A stretch of 64,000 nucleotides of DNA. Source: Leptospira sp. B5-022. GTDB taxonomy: Bacteria; Spirochaetota; Leptospiria; Leptospirales; Leptospiraceae. A program made the translations under genes and the position numbers. This document shows, in pieces, positions 18,674 to 29,341 of this stretch; position 1 is the first letter of the stretch; every line of letters begins with the position of its first letter. Location: contig NZ_ANIJ01000047.1 of NCBI RefSeq assembly GCF_000347035.1, positions 191,501 through 255,500 of the forward strand. Direction: 5' to 3'. The notes under the pieces are model-generated. The model was not told the origin of the DNA, ran no database searches, and saw nothing but the letters and a program-made list of their open reading frames with translations.

Positions 18674-19345
18674 TTGGCTGAGCGCTGGGGCTCAGGCCCT
18701 GATCCTAGGTCTCGTATCTTTCACGATGCGGAAAGTCTAGAGGATTGGGAGCTGATTGCCGTTCTTTTGGGCAAAGGAAGCAGAGGCCTTCCTGTCGAAG
18801 ATCTCAGCCGAGATATTCTAAAAACATCCCGAGGACTGGGAGGACTTCTCTCATCCAATATTCCTAGAAATTTCCGCATCAACGGATTGGGTAGGGCAAA
18901 AATTTCTACCTTACTCGCCGCTTTAGAGCTTGCTAAAAGACTCAAATACAAATCGATCCGAATGACGGGTTATAACCCGGCCACACTTTCTTCTTATTTG
19001 CAGGGCTTATTCTCCCCTTTAAAAAGAGAATGTTTTGTTTTAGCTACCATTTCTCCTGCAGGTGATCTTTTAAGAGTTGAGATCGTTTCCAAAGGGAGTT
19101 TGGAAGAAGTGGGAGTTCTTCCCAGGGATTTAGTCCGGATCGTACTGAACGACGAAGCTTCTCAAGCGATACTGGCCCATAACCATCCAGGTATGATCTG
19201 TTATCCCAGCCAAGAGGATTGGGAAGTTTACTTTCACCTAAAGGATCTGCTGGGTAATTTGGATGTAGAGCTCTTGGACCATTGGATTTTTGGAATTGAC
19301 GGGATCTTTTCCTGCAAACAATCTACTCGACTAGAAGGGAACTGA
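18674..19345 (+). CDS. radC: RadC-family JAB/JAMM-domain protein
   Basis: A 223-residue protein of the RadC (DUF2466/YeeS-like) family. N-terminal UPF0758/HhH region (about 1-95) is followed by a JAMM metalloprotease-fold domain with His169, His171, Ser179 and Asp182 at the HxH-x7-S-x2-D spacing. The usual HNHPSG reads HNHPGM here, but the metal ligands are kept. TTG start at 18674, 2 bp after the small gene. Despite the name, a role in recombination is not established; some relatives travel on mobile elements, but here it is in a chromosomal operon. Confidence 0.9.
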   Translation: MAERWGSGPDPRSRIFHDAESLEDWELIAVLLGKGSRGLPVEDLSRDILKTSRGLGGLLSSNIPRNFRINGLGRAKISTLLAALELAKRLKYKSIRMTGYNPATLSSYLQGLFSPLKRECFVLATISPAGDLLRVEIVSKGSLEEVGVLPRDLVRIVLNDEASQAILAHNHPGMICYPSQEDWEVYFHLKDLLGNLDVELLDHWIFGIDGIFSCKQSTRLEGN

Positions 19346-19382
19346 TCTATTTCTCCTCTTAAATTCCAATCCTAGGTTATAG

Positions 19383-20153
19383 ATGACCTCTTTCGTTTTT
19401 TTGCGTAATCTCAGAATTTTATCGGTTCTTGTAAGAAGGGATTATGCTTTGCAGTATGCAGGTTCCGCATTGGGCCTGACATGGATGTTCCTACAGAACG
19501 TAAGTCTTATTCTAATTTATACGGTCGTATTCTATTTTATAGGCTTCAGATCTCAGGGCGAAAATTCCATAGAATATTTTTCTAATGTACTTAGCGGGCT
19601 TCTGTTTTGGATCCCTTTGCAGGAATATTTGATCCGAGGTACAGGAATTCTCACGGACAATAGACAGTTGATCAAAAGATCTCCGTTGGGTCCCGAAATT
19701 TTTCTTTGGATCCCTTTTGTTCAGTTTTTACTGCATTGGATTGTGACTTCTATCCCGATCTTTCTATTTTTGGCATGGGCAGGTAAACTTGGGATATGGA
19801 GTTTACCTCTTTCTTTTCTTTCTATGTTTTGCACAGGATTATTTTTGGCCTGTCTCCAAAGTTACTTGGCAAGAGTGAATATTATTCTAAGAGATATTTC
19901 TCCTTTAGTGAGATTATTGACCCAGTTTCTATTTTGGGGATTACCTATTCTCTATGAGTCCAAAGGTATTTTAGGGAAATTGAATGTGTTTAATCCGTTT
20001 TTCTTTCCTCTGGAAGTTTTTCGTTCCGCCTTACTTGTCGGATACGAGCCGAAAGTAGGGACCTTGGACTTTCTTCCTTTTTTTGTGATTTTTTTGGGGA
20101 TCTTTTTTTTGAGCCGTACTAAATTAAATCAGATAGTGTTGGATCACCTTTGA
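19383..20153 (+). CDS. ABC-2 polysaccharide export permease (Wzm-like)
   Basis: A 256-residue inner-membrane permease of the Wzm/KpsM/TagG type that exports lipid-linked O-polysaccharide or capsule. N-terminal RNLRILSVLVRRDYALQYAGSALG, abbreviated here to its RRDYALQYAGSALG core (about 18-31), is the family's amphipathic start, and about six membrane helices follow. Its stop overlaps the ATPase gene by 4 nt, and a UDP-glucose dehydrogenase gene follows, consistent with surface glycan export. Confidence 0.88.
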   Translation: MTSFVFLRNLRILSVLVRRDYALQYAGSALGLTWMFLQNVSLILIYTVVFYFIGFRSQGENSIEYFSNVLSGLLFWIPLQEYLIRGTGILTDNRQLIKRSPLGPEIFLWIPFVQFLLHWIVTSIPIFLFLAWAGKLGIWSLPLSFLSMFCTGLFLACLQSYLARVNIILRDISPLVRLLTQFLFWGLPILYESKGILGKLNVFNPFFFPLEVFRSALLVGYEPKVGTLDFLPFFVIFLGIFFLSRTKLNQIVLDHL

Positions 20154-21352
20154 TCAGGATTGAGAATATTTCCAAAACTTACCAAGGTTATAGTAAACCT
20201 TGGAATCGACTCTTGAGCGCGATAACCTTCGGTTATTTCGGATTGGACGTAAAATATAAGGCGCTGGACGGGATCTCTTTTTCTGCGGAGAAGGGAGAAG
20301 TGATCGGAATTATCGGTCGTAACGGTGCGGGTAAATCCACCTTATTGAAACTACTGACCGGAGTTTCCAAACCGGATACCGGAAAATTGGAAAAAAAAGG
20401 AACTGTTCGGTCCATCCTGGAACTGGGAGTGGGTTTTAATCCGGAACTTTCCGGGGAAGAAAACTTATACTATAACGGTTTGGTCTGGGGCTTAGATCCT
20501 GAGGAACTGATACGATCCTCCGAGGAAATTTTTCTTTTTTCCGGTTTGTCCGAATTTCGCAAAAGCCCTTTAAAAAATTATTCTTCCGGAATGACAATGA
20601 GATTGGGTTTTGCGCTCGCGACTGCAAAACGTCCTGACATCCTGATAGTGGACGAAGCTTTAGCGGTTGGTGATGCAAGCTTCCAACAGAAAAGTTTAAA
20701 CAGATTCCGTAAATTCTCCGAAGAAGGAACTCTGACCTTGATCGTAAGTCATGATCTGGAACTTTTAAAATCAGTTTGCACGCGGCTTCTCGTATTAGAA
20801 AGAGGAAAACTAGTATTCGATGGAGATCCGATAGACGGCTTTAGGGAGTATATGCAGATCATCGCATCTTCGTCTTTAGAAGGAAACACTAAGATCCAGG
20901 ATAAGGATTCTTTGGTCGAGTCTCTGGATGTGGAGATCCAATACGCCGGCAAATCCAATCCTTCTATCCTGCCTGTAGGTGCGGAAGTTCTCTTGAGAGT
21001 AGGAGCGACATTCCGTTCTTCTATTGAGGATCTAACGGTCGGTTTTCATATCGATGATCATAGAGGGATCCGTGTTTTCGGAACGAATACATTCCATATA
21101 GGCGGACGACAAAAAAATCTAAAACCTAAGGAACCGGTTCGGATCGATTTCCGTTTTCCGATGAATCTTTCTCCAGGCAAATACTCCTTAGGGATCGCAT
21201 TACATTCGGGGGAAAGTCATGCGGAAGGTTCCTATCTTTGGAAGGATGGGGTTTTACAATTCGAGCTGGAAAGATTGGACGTCCCTAAATTTGAAGGTGC
21301 AGCTTGGATACCGGTCAAAGTGGAGGCGAAAAAAGGGGATTTTTCCGGATAA
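20150..21352 (+). CDS. ABC polysaccharide export ATPase with C-terminal Wzt carbohydrate-binding domain
   Basis: A 400-residue Wzt-like protein. The ATPase domain (1-245) has Walker A GRNGAGKST (56-64), signature YSSGM (144-148) and Walker B DILIVDEALAVGD (163-175). Residues about 250-395 form the extra beta-sandwich of O-antigen Wzt proteins that binds the glycan's capped end and gates export; capsule KpsT lacks it. Export of a terminally modified O-polysaccharide is therefore inferred. TTG start overlapping the permease gene. Confidence 0.88.
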   Translation: MIRIENISKTYQGYSKPWNRLLSAITFGYFGLDVKYKALDGISFSAEKGEVIGIIGRNGAGKSTLLKLLTGVSKPDTGKLEKKGTVRSILELGVGFNPELSGEENLYYNGLVWGLDPEELIRSSEEIFLFSGLSEFRKSPLKNYSSGMTMRLGFALATAKRPDILIVDEALAVGDASFQQKSLNRFRKFSEEGTLTLIVSHDLELLKSVCTRLLVLERGKLVFDGDPIDGFREYMQIIASSSLEGNTKIQDKDSLVESLDVEIQYAGKSNPSILPVGAEVLLRVGATFRSSIEDLTVGFHIDDHRGIRVFGTNTFHIGGRQKNLKPKEPVRIDFRFPMNLSPGKYSLGIALHSGESHAEGSYLWKDGVLQFELERLDVPKFEGAAWIPVKVEAKKGDFSG

Positions 21353-21394
21353 ATTCCTTCCCAGCCTCCCCTTTGAAAGGATTCTGGTTTCCGT

Positions 21395-22705
21395 ATGAAA
21401 GTTTGCGTAATTGGAAGCGGCTATGTGGGCCTTGTGGCCGGGGCCTGCTTTGCGGAATATGGAAATCATGTAATCTGCGTGGATAAGGACTCTAAAAAAA
21501 TAGAGGACTTGAAAAAAGGAATCATACCTATATATGAACCTGGTTTGTCCGAATTGGTTTTGAACAACCATAAGGAAAATCGATTGGGTTTCAGCACTTC
21601 CATCCAAGAAGGTGTGGAAGGCTCCGAAATCATTTTTATCGCAGTTGGAACTCCAACATCCGAGGATGGCTCCGCGGATCTAAGCGCTGTATTCGCAGTG
21701 GCTGAACAGATCGGAAAATCCATCAACGGTTATAAGGTAATTGTGGATAAATCCACTGTTCCTGTAGGAACCGCCGCCAAGGTAAAAGAAATTATTTCTA
21801 AAAACACCAAACATGAATTCGATGTCGTGTCCAACCCTGAATTCCTGAAAGAAGGCGCTGCAATCGACGACTTCATGAAACCTGAAAGGGTTGTGATCGG
21901 TGCAGACAGCGAAAGAGCTGGAGAGCTTGTCGCGCAACTTTATGCTCCATTTGTACTGAACGGAAATCCTATCATCAAAATGGGAACCGTTTCTGCGGAG
22001 CTTACTAAATATGCATGTAACGCATTCTTAGCCACTAAGATCTCTTTTGCGAACGAGATCGCGAACCTATGCGAAACCGTGGGCGCTGATTACGAAGATG
22101 TGCGGAAAGGAATGGGAACCGATTCCAGGATCGGCCGCCAATTCTTATATGCAGGTATCGGTTACGGGGGATCTTGTTTTCCTAAAGACGTTCGTGCATT
22201 GATCCGAACTTCGGAAAATTTCTCTTCTTCTTTGAGAATTATTAGAGAAGTAGAAAGAGTGAACGAGGATCAGAAGGTCCGTTTATTCACCAAAATTGAG
22301 AACTTCTTCGGGAAAGGCCAGATCAAAGGAAAAACTTTCGCAGTCTGGGGACTTGCGTTCAAGCCTGGCACAGACGACATGAGAGAAGCTCCTTCCATAC
22401 CTCTATTATTAAAATTGTATGAAGAAGGTGCAAAGATCAAAGCATTCGATCCGGTCGCGAAAGAAACTTCCGAGTATTATTTCAAAGATAAGATAGAATA
22501 TGCGAAAGATGCGTATGACGCGTTAGAAGGAGCAGATGCGCTCCTTCTTCTTACCGAATGGAGAGAGTTCAGAGAACCTGATTTTTCCAGAATAAAAAAA
22601 TTAATGAAAGGCCATGTGATCTTTGACGGTAGAAACCAATATCGTCCGGATCATATGAAAAAAGAAGGATTCAAATACTTCTCCATAGGTAAACAAGCGG
22701 TCTAA
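21395..22705 (+). CDS. ugd: UDP-glucose 6-dehydrogenase
   Basis: A 436-residue NAD-dependent enzyme oxidising UDP-glucose to UDP-glucuronate for surface polysaccharide. Rossmann motif VIGSGYVGLVAGACFAE at the N-terminus, substrate segment NPEFLKEGAAIDDF (148-161) and the catalytic Cys261 in GGSCFPKD are present; length matches bacterial Ugd. It lies 42 bp after the wzt-like gene on the same strand, so a shared transcript is likely. UDP-N-acetyl-mannosamine dehydrogenases are close relatives, but the FLKEGAAIDDF and GGSCFPKD forms favour Ugd. Confidence 0.92.
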   Translation: MKVCVIGSGYVGLVAGACFAEYGNHVICVDKDSKKIEDLKKGIIPIYEPGLSELVLNNHKENRLGFSTSIQEGVEGSEIIFIAVGTPTSEDGSADLSAVFAVAEQIGKSINGYKVIVDKSTVPVGTAAKVKEIISKNTKHEFDVVSNPEFLKEGAAIDDFMKPERVVIGADSERAGELVAQLYAPFVLNGNPIIKMGTVSAELTKYACNAFLATKISFANEIANLCETVGADYEDVRKGMGTDSRIGRQFLYAGIGYGGSCFPKDVRALIRTSENFSSSLRIIREVERVNEDQKVRLFTKIENFFGKGQIKGKTFAVWGLAFKPGTDDMREAPSIPLLLKLYEEGAKIKAFDPVAKETSEYYFKDKIEYAKDAYDALEGADALLLLTEWREFREPDFSRIKKLMKGHVIFDGRNQYRPDHMKKEGFKYFSIGKQAV

Positions 22706-22750
22706 AGTCTCTTCCGAAACTGAAGTTATCGGTAAATGTATAATCCCGGA

Positions 22751-22771
22751 CTTCAGGAGCAAAGCGACTAT
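22751..22771 (+). repeat. interspersed repeat, copy 1 (one mismatch)
   Basis: CTTCAGGAGCAAAGCGACTAT followed by A; differs from the other copies at one base (CAAAG for CGAAG). Its CTA at 22768-22770 is the stop codon (TAG on the minus strand) of the thioredoxin-TPR gene. Confidence 0.8.
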
Positions 22772-23589
22772 AGTCGATTTAATAAGTCCTGGATCTCTTT
22801 TTTTTCCTCCGGATCAGAGCTGAGTTCCAGGGCTTTTTTCAGATCTTCTTTCGCTTCCGGTTTTTTGCCGAGAGAAGAGTAAGCCCCCCCTCGATAAAAC
22901 AATGCTGCCTTGGAATGTCCCGTCGGAAACTTGTCCAAATATAAAGAAAACGTTTTGATCGCTTTTTCCCAGTTTTTCAATTCCGAAAAGCTGAGACCTA
23001 AATTAAACAGTGCCTTGTGTTTGTTTTCGGGCATTCTTGGATCTTCGGATGCGAACGATCTATAAAAATAATCCGCTGCCTTTTTGAATTCTTTGGCTTC
23101 GAAATAATATTCGCCTGCTTTCAAAAGAAGAAGATTGTTTTCGGGGTCTTTTTCCAAGTCGGCAAGAAGGCTAACTTCTTTATCACGTTTTGAATATGCG
23201 GATCGTAAAGTTCTGATCACCATTTTATGATCCGGCATTCCTGCGATCTTTTCCGTAAGACTTCCGTTCTTATCCAAAAATAAGAGTGTGGGATATCCGG
23301 TGACACCGTACTTTTTCTTTAAGTTAGGGAATCTATCCCCGTCCAAAGAAAGAAGTACAAACTTGGACATTTCCTGTTTCACCTCTTTTTTAGGGTAAAT
23401 TTCCTTCTTAAGGGTTTTGCAGTATCCGCACCAATCCGCGTATACATCTATAAAAATGGGCCTTCCTTCCTTCTTTGCCTTATTAAAGGCGGTCTCCACG
23501 GAAGTCTCCCAAACCTCAGCAGTCATTTCGGATGTGAATATTAGGAGAAGTAGTGCAAGGAAGTATCGGATCTTTGAAAAAGGGACCAT
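22768..23589 (-). CDS. periplasmic thioredoxin-fold protein with TPR tail
   Basis: A 273-residue exported protein. Signal peptide at about residues 8-25; thioredoxin domain with WCGYC (Cys54/Cys57) and the cis-Pro loop GVTGYPTLLF (about 95-104); residues about 155-270 are TPR repeats (ALFNLGLSFSELKNWEKAIK and ALFYRGGAYSSLGKKPEAKE). Likely a periplasmic thiol-disulphide protein of the DUF255/Thioredoxin_7 group, perhaps reducing apocytochromes given the ccm genes 0.4 kb away, which is inference. The stop codon is provided by an interspersed repeat copy. Convergent with ugd. Confidence 0.82.
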   Translation of the reverse strand: MVPFSKIRYFLALLLLIFTSEMTAEVWETSVETAFNKAKKEGRPIFIDVYADWCGYCKTLKKEIYPKKEVKQEMSKFVLLSLDGDRFPNLKKKYGVTGYPTLLFLDKNGSLTEKIAGMPDHKMVIRTLRSAYSKRDKEVSLLADLEKDPENNLLLLKAGEYYFEAKEFKKAADYFYRSFASEDPRMPENKHKALFNLGLSFSELKNWEKAIKTFSLYLDKFPTGHSKAALFYRGGAYSSLGKKPEAKEDLKKALELSSDPEEKKEIQDLLNRL

Positions 23590-23709
23590 GATTCTTATCT
23601 CTTCGACCTTTTTTTCTCCGTTTCGTTTTTAAGGAAACGCGGAAATACGGAATTTTTTGTTTACCGTCAAGAATAGGCCTTAATATTCGAAGTATCTCCG
23701 GTGGTAATA

Positions 23710-23988
23710 ATGGACTTCCTGCTTCAGTTAGAGCAAATCCTTAAAAAAAGAAAAGAAGAACTTCCCGAAAAATCCTATACAGCAGACCTCTTCCGAGGCG
23801 GCGTAGATCGTATCCTTAAAAAAGTAGGGGAAGAAGCTGGAGAAGTGATTATCGCCGCAAAAAATGCGGATAAAAAAGAACTCACTCACGAATCCGCGGA
23901 TTTACTTTTTCATTTGCAAGTCCTTCTTGTGGAAAGAGGTCTTTCTCTTTCCGACATAGTGGAAGAACTTAAAAAAAGACATTCCTAA
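23710..23988 (+). CDS. hisE: phosphoribosyl-ATP pyrophosphatase
   Basis: A 92-residue all-alpha NTP pyrophosphohydrolase catalysing the second step of histidine synthesis. The MazG-like metal motif [13 protein letters not shown] (about 38-50) with the downstream ESADLLFHL is intact, as is the N-terminal [18 protein letters not shown] place the start at the ATG 23710 with GGTGG just upstream; a GTG three codons earlier is possible. HisI is not fused or adjacent. Transcribed opposite to the ccm operon (7 bp between stops). Confidence 0.93.
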   Translation: MDFLLQLEQILKKRKEELPEKSYTADLFRGGVDRILKKVGEEAGEVIIAAKNADKKELTHESADLLFHLQVLLVERGLSLSDIVEELKKRHS

Positions 23989-23995
23989 TCGATCT

Positions 23996-24400
23996 TTAAA
24001 CCTGTAGTTTTGTCCCACATTCAGGACAAAATTTTGCTCCGAAAATTTCTATTTTAAATCCACAGTTATGACAGAACTTTCCGCCGAGTTGAGGTTTGGC
24101 GGATGTTTCCGTTTTAGAGGAAACATTGGCGCCTTGGCTGATCATTTTGTCCTGCTCTTCCAATTCTTTTACTAAACCGGAAGAGATGGATCTGAATTCA
24201 GTCTCAGTCAATTTTCCGGTATCGAATTCTATTTTTAGATCTTTCAGGTTATCCAGAAGAACGTCCCTTCTGTCGAATAACTCCGAACTTTTAGGATCCG
24301 TCTCGTACGGAATATGTTTTGCGAACATACTCACGTAAACGAACGGAGCTGCGATGATGGCGACTAAAAGTATATAAAAGAAAATTAATAAAAAATCCAT
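23996..24400 (-). CDS. CcmI-like membrane protein with zinc-ribbon tail
   Basis: A 134-residue protein. Residues 3-25 form a membrane helix; 38-88 (LFDRRDVLLDNLKDLKIEFD and the following TGKLTETEFRSI) are helical and resemble the start of CcmI/CycH, the apocytochrome-binding subunit; residues 110-128 form a zinc ribbon with Cys110, Cys113, Cys125 and Cys128 (CHNCG...CPECG). It abuts the ccmH start and is the last gene of the ccm operon. A role in delivering apocytochrome or in metal/redox sensing is inference. Confidence 0.72.
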   Translation of the reverse strand: MDFLLIFFYILLVAIIAAPFVYVSMFAKHIPYETDPKSSELFDRRDVLLDNLKDLKIEFDTGKLTETEFRSISSGLVKELEEQDKMISQGANVSSKTETSAKPQLGGKFCHNCGFKIEIFGAKFCPECGTKLQV

Positions 24401-24980
24401 TATTTCTGTTTCTCCTCTATTTCGGAGATGTATTTATCGAAAGAGGAATGATTTTCCGATTCCGTTGCGATTGCCGCCTTAGGAGCGGTTCTTCTTTTTA
24501 AATATAGATAGATAAGAAGTATCCCGAATGCAGCAGCGGCAGCTATACTGAAATCGATCCAGGAAGAATCGGGTTTTGCCAGGATATCGGGACCGAAACC
24601 CATGATAACTCCTTGCGCCATTCCCTGATTGCCAGTTTCGATAAACTTTGCAATGATCGGATCGGAAATCACATCTTGACCGAATCCGTGGATCATTTTG
24701 TCCACGATCACATCCGCAGATTCTCCCGCTCGGATCCTGTTCTCAATGAACAGTTTCAGTTTTGCGGAAACTGTACAATTATTGAAAGAACAACTTTTGA
24801 TCGCGATAGAAGGGATACAAATACATCGGATCCTTTCCGTCACATTATGGAATGTGCGTATCTGTTCCTGATCCGTTAGATTCGTAAAAGTGGAATCCGC
24901 ATGGACCGCGCCGGCCCAAACGGATAATCCGAAAAAAAGAATTATAATTTTCTTATATAGATTAGGAGTGACTAAAACTT

Positions 24981-24984
<4 letters not shown>
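24400..24984 (-). CDS. ccmH: CcmH-like cytochrome c maturation protein
   Basis: A 194-residue membrane protein of the CcmH/CycL/NrfF family, which keeps apocytochrome CXXCH thiols reduced and helps ligation. Signal-like helix at about 12-29, a soluble redox region and a C-terminal membrane helix (about 146-164). The usual LRCxxC is replaced by four cysteines, IRCIC (Cys54, Cys56), Cys65 and Cys70 (SCSFNNC); the following helix with RAGESADVIVDKMIHGFG is typical of CcmH. Overlaps ccmF by 4 nt. The altered cysteine set is a known variant type in some delta-proteobacterial CcmH proteins as I recall, less certain. Confidence 0.8.
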
Positions 24985-27160
<2,176 letters not shown>

Positions 27161-27164
<4 letters not shown>

Positions 27165-27559
27165 TGTTCTTCTTCTTTATAACCTGCTTCGTATTTGGAG
27201 GCACATTTTGCTTCTACCTTATCTGCGACTAGGACTCCGTTTTTCCAGACTCCGTCCACTCGAGCTCTTGTACCTTCTTTAAATGCGTCCGGCAATAATG
27301 TAGCTCCCGTAAAAAAAACAGGCACTTCTTTTTCGTTTAGTTGGAGAACAAACTTGGCAGTTTTTCCTTCACGGATCACTGAACCCAATTTTACGAATCC
27401 TCTTACTCTTAAGAGATCATCCGGTTCGTATTTAGCTGGATTCGCCGCAAGATCGGATGCATCCAATAGAGTATAAGAAGTTTCTTTAGAGGAGAAGAAG
27501 GCGATTGTCCCTAAGGAAAGTGCGATGATACTCGCAAGTACGGTAAATTTCACGTTCAT
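27161..27559 (-). CDS. ccmE: CcmE haem chaperone, Cys (CX3Y) variant
   Basis: A 132-residue periplasmic haem chaperone with an N-terminal anchor helix (about 5-22) and an OB-fold. In most bacteria haem is bound covalently to a His in HxxxY near the C-terminus; here the equivalent segment is AKCASKYEAGY, so Cys119 takes the place of the His with Tyr123 four residues on. That is the CX3Y form known from archaea and sulfate reducers. First of the ccm genes, overlapping ccmF and 8 bp after the ydcF-like gene. Confidence 0.9.
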
Positions 27560-27567
27560 ATCTATGT

Positions 27568-28392
27568 TTAATTCCAGTCCTTAGACCAAGGATATCGGAT
27601 ACGGAGGGGAAGAAAAGTGGAAATACTCTCTCTGAAACCGTAAACAAATAACCCGATTCTTTCTTTCCAGGCAATACTTGTATTCTCCAAACTTTGGGAA
27701 GAAGGTATAAAATCGTCTATGGTCAGTATTTTTACCCGGGACCTATAATCTGTCGGCCAAGGATGGATTTTGATCCCTGTGTTTGCAAATACCGATAAGG
27801 ATCTTTCCATATGAAATGCGGACGTGATCAGGATTGCGGACTTCCATTTGTATTTGCGAAAGAGTTCCGCGGTTTTTTCCGCATTCTCCTTAGTGTTTCT
27901 GCTTTCGTTCTCCAAAAAAACAGCTTTTGTAGGAATTCCTAAAGATTCGAAAAATTGAAGTGCAAAGTCGGATTCTTTTCGAGTTTGGAAGAATAAATTC
28001 CCGGAACCTCCGGTGAAAACGATCCGAGGCGCTTTTCTTTTTTGGAATAATAATACAGCATCAGTCATTCGTTCCGCAGCGGAAGTCAACTGCACCTGTT
28101 GTTCGTATAATGCAAGATTGTCCACGGCTCCGCCCAAAACTAGAATGGCATCTGCATTTTCTAAGGTTTCCAAACGAACCGGAGGATGTTTTTCTTCCAG
28201 GCCTTTGACTAACCATTGCGAAAAACTATCAGTGGACGCGACCCAGATAATCAATGTAGGAAATAAAACCCAAATCTTATGTTTAAATTTAGGAAGTCTG
28301 AGACCGAAAAATACCAACAGAAGTAGGGAGGCAGGTAGGGGAAATATAAAAGCTCCCGCAAGTTTGGAGGCCGCAAAAAAGGTCGTATCCAT
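27568..28392 (-). CDS. YdcF/DUF218-family membrane protein (ElyC/SanA-like)
   Basis: A 274-residue protein with two N-terminal membrane helices (about 12-30 and 36-52) and a DUF218 domain. Family motifs are DAILVLGGAVDN (about 79-90), RIVFTGGSG (about 126-134), ESRNTKENA (about 162-170) and ILITSAFHMERS (about 185-196). ElyC-type members act in envelope glycan metabolism, but the catalytic role of DUF218 is not settled. Leads into ccmE with an 8-bp gap, so it may be co-transcribed with the ccm genes without sharing a function. Confidence 0.87.
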   Translation of the reverse strand: MDTTFFAASKLAGAFIFPLPASLLLLVFFGLRLPKFKHKIWVLFPTLIIWVASTDSFSQWLVKGLEEKHPPVRLETLENADAILVLGGAVDNLALYEQQVQLTSAAERMTDAVLLFQKRKAPRIVFTGGSGNLFFQTRKESDFALQFFESLGIPTKAVFLENESRNTKENAEKTAELFRKYKWKSAILITSAFHMERSLSVFANTGIKIHPWPTDYRSRVKILTIDDFIPSSQSLENTSIAWKERIGLFVYGFRESISTFLPLRIRYPWSKDWN

Positions 28393-28395
28393 TTT

Positions 28396-28575
28396 TTATT
28401 CTAAGAGTTTTCCACCTACAGCCCAGTTTTCTCTGGAAACTTCGTCGATCACGATATAGGTGGATTCAGGAGGTTTTGCGGCAACTTTTGTAAGAGTTTC
28501 GGTGAATTCTTTCGTTATCTGCTGTTTTTGCTCTTTTGTAAGAGGTCCGGCTACTTTTAAATTAATGTAAGGCAT
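28396..28575 (-). CDS. 4-oxalocrotonate tautomerase-family small enzyme
   Basis: A 59-residue ORF encoding MPYINLKVAG...IVIDEVSRENWAVGG, the classic 4-OT fold: after removal of Met1 the N-terminal Pro acts as catalytic base, and the VIDEV...NWxVGG stretch is the family's second half. The usual length is about 60-65 residues. ATG at 28575 (CAT on the plus strand), TAA at 28396-28398; its stop is 3 bp before the start of the ydcF-like gene. Substrate unknown; hexamer formation is usual for the family. Confidence 0.85.
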   Translation of the reverse strand: MPYINLKVAGPLTKEQKQQITKEFTETLTKVAAKPPESTYIVIDEVSRENWAVGGKLLE

Positions 28576-28676
28576 AAATCTCCGGTTGGAATAGGTTTTC
28601 GGAACGACTCAATAGTTTATTTCGAACGGGTATTACGCAACGGATTTTTTTTCTAAAAATGGCAGGTTCGTTCAAG

Positions 28677-28703
28677 CCGGAACTACGACTTCCGGTATAT
28701 ACT
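28677..28703 (+). promoter_or_regulatory. inverted repeat overlapping the -10 of the Mpo1-like gene
   Basis: CCGGAA (28677-28682) and TTCCGG (28690-28695) form a perfect inverted repeat with 7 bp between arms, directly followed by TATACT (28698-28703), a good -10. This places a possible repressor site on the promoter of the gene starting at 28732. No clear -35 is seen. Confidence 0.4.
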
Positions 28704-28731
28704 GGATCTGAAATTGTGAGGAGTTTTATCC

Positions 28732-29268
28732 ATGAAATTCGCTAAGGAAATGGCCTTCTATTCCGCGTACCACCAAGAAAAAAGAAATGTTTGGATCCAC
28801 GTATTAGGAGTTCCTACCATCACCTTCACCTTGTTTTTAGTGCTGAATAGATTAGAGTTGATCAATGTTTTAGGTTACACAGTAACCGCTGCTACCGTAT
28901 TCGGGATCGTAGTACTTGCCTACTATTTCACCTTGGATTTTATTTTTGCTTTGGCAACCACCGTTGTATTCGGCTCTTTAATGTTTTTGGCGCAGTATAT
29001 TACTCTGTCTTTAACGGCTACTACTGCATGGAGTATTTTCGCAGTTGCTCAGTTAGTAGGTTGGGGAGCCCAATTCTACGGACATTTCATTTTTGAAAAA
29101 AGCCGTCCTGCATTGTTCGACAATTTATTCCAAGCGATCGTATCCGCTCCGATTTTCGTAATTGCGGATGTGTTCTTCGAATTGGGATTTAGAAAAGATG
29201 TGCAAGAAGCTGTTCGTAAAGAATTAGCGGCACAAGGTAAACTCAAAAACTTCAGCACTGCTCATTAA
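28732..29268 (+). CDS. Mpo1-like / DUF962 membrane protein
   Basis: A 178-residue protein of the Mpo1/YGL010w family; the yeast member is an iron-dependent dioxygenase acting on 2-hydroxy fatty acids. Conserved features are the N-terminal FYSAYHQEKRNVWIHVLGVP (about residues 9-28) with its two histidines and GWGAQFYGHFIFEKSRPAL (about 110-128) with the third; four membrane helices lie between and after. A strong AGGAG ribosome site precedes ATG 28732. The yeast reaction may not hold in Leptospira. Confidence 0.88.
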   Translation: MKFAKEMAFYSAYHQEKRNVWIHVLGVPTITFTLFLVLNRLELINVLGYTVTAATVFGIVVLAYYFTLDFIFALATTVVFGSLMFLAQYITLSLTATTAWSIFAVAQLVGWGAQFYGHFIFEKSRPALFDNLFQAIVSAPIFVIADVFFELGFRKDVQEAVRKELAAQGKLKNFSTAH

Positions 29269-29291
29269 CTTTCTCTCTTGCTTCAGGCACA

Positions 29292-29325
29292 CGCCCGCGG
29301 TCTTAAGCGGGCGCTTTTCTTTTTT
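29292..29325 (+). terminator. intrinsic terminator of the Mpo1-like gene
   Basis: CGCCCGC (29292-29298) pairs with GCGGGCG (29307-29313) across an 8-nt loop and is followed by CTTTTCTTTTTT. It lies 24 bp after the stop codon. Confidence 0.88.
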
Positions 29326-29341
29326 AGATTATTTTCTAGCT

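Noticed and set aside
24613..24879. Antisense ORF over ccmH
   Set aside because: Shadow frame; no signature of any protein family.
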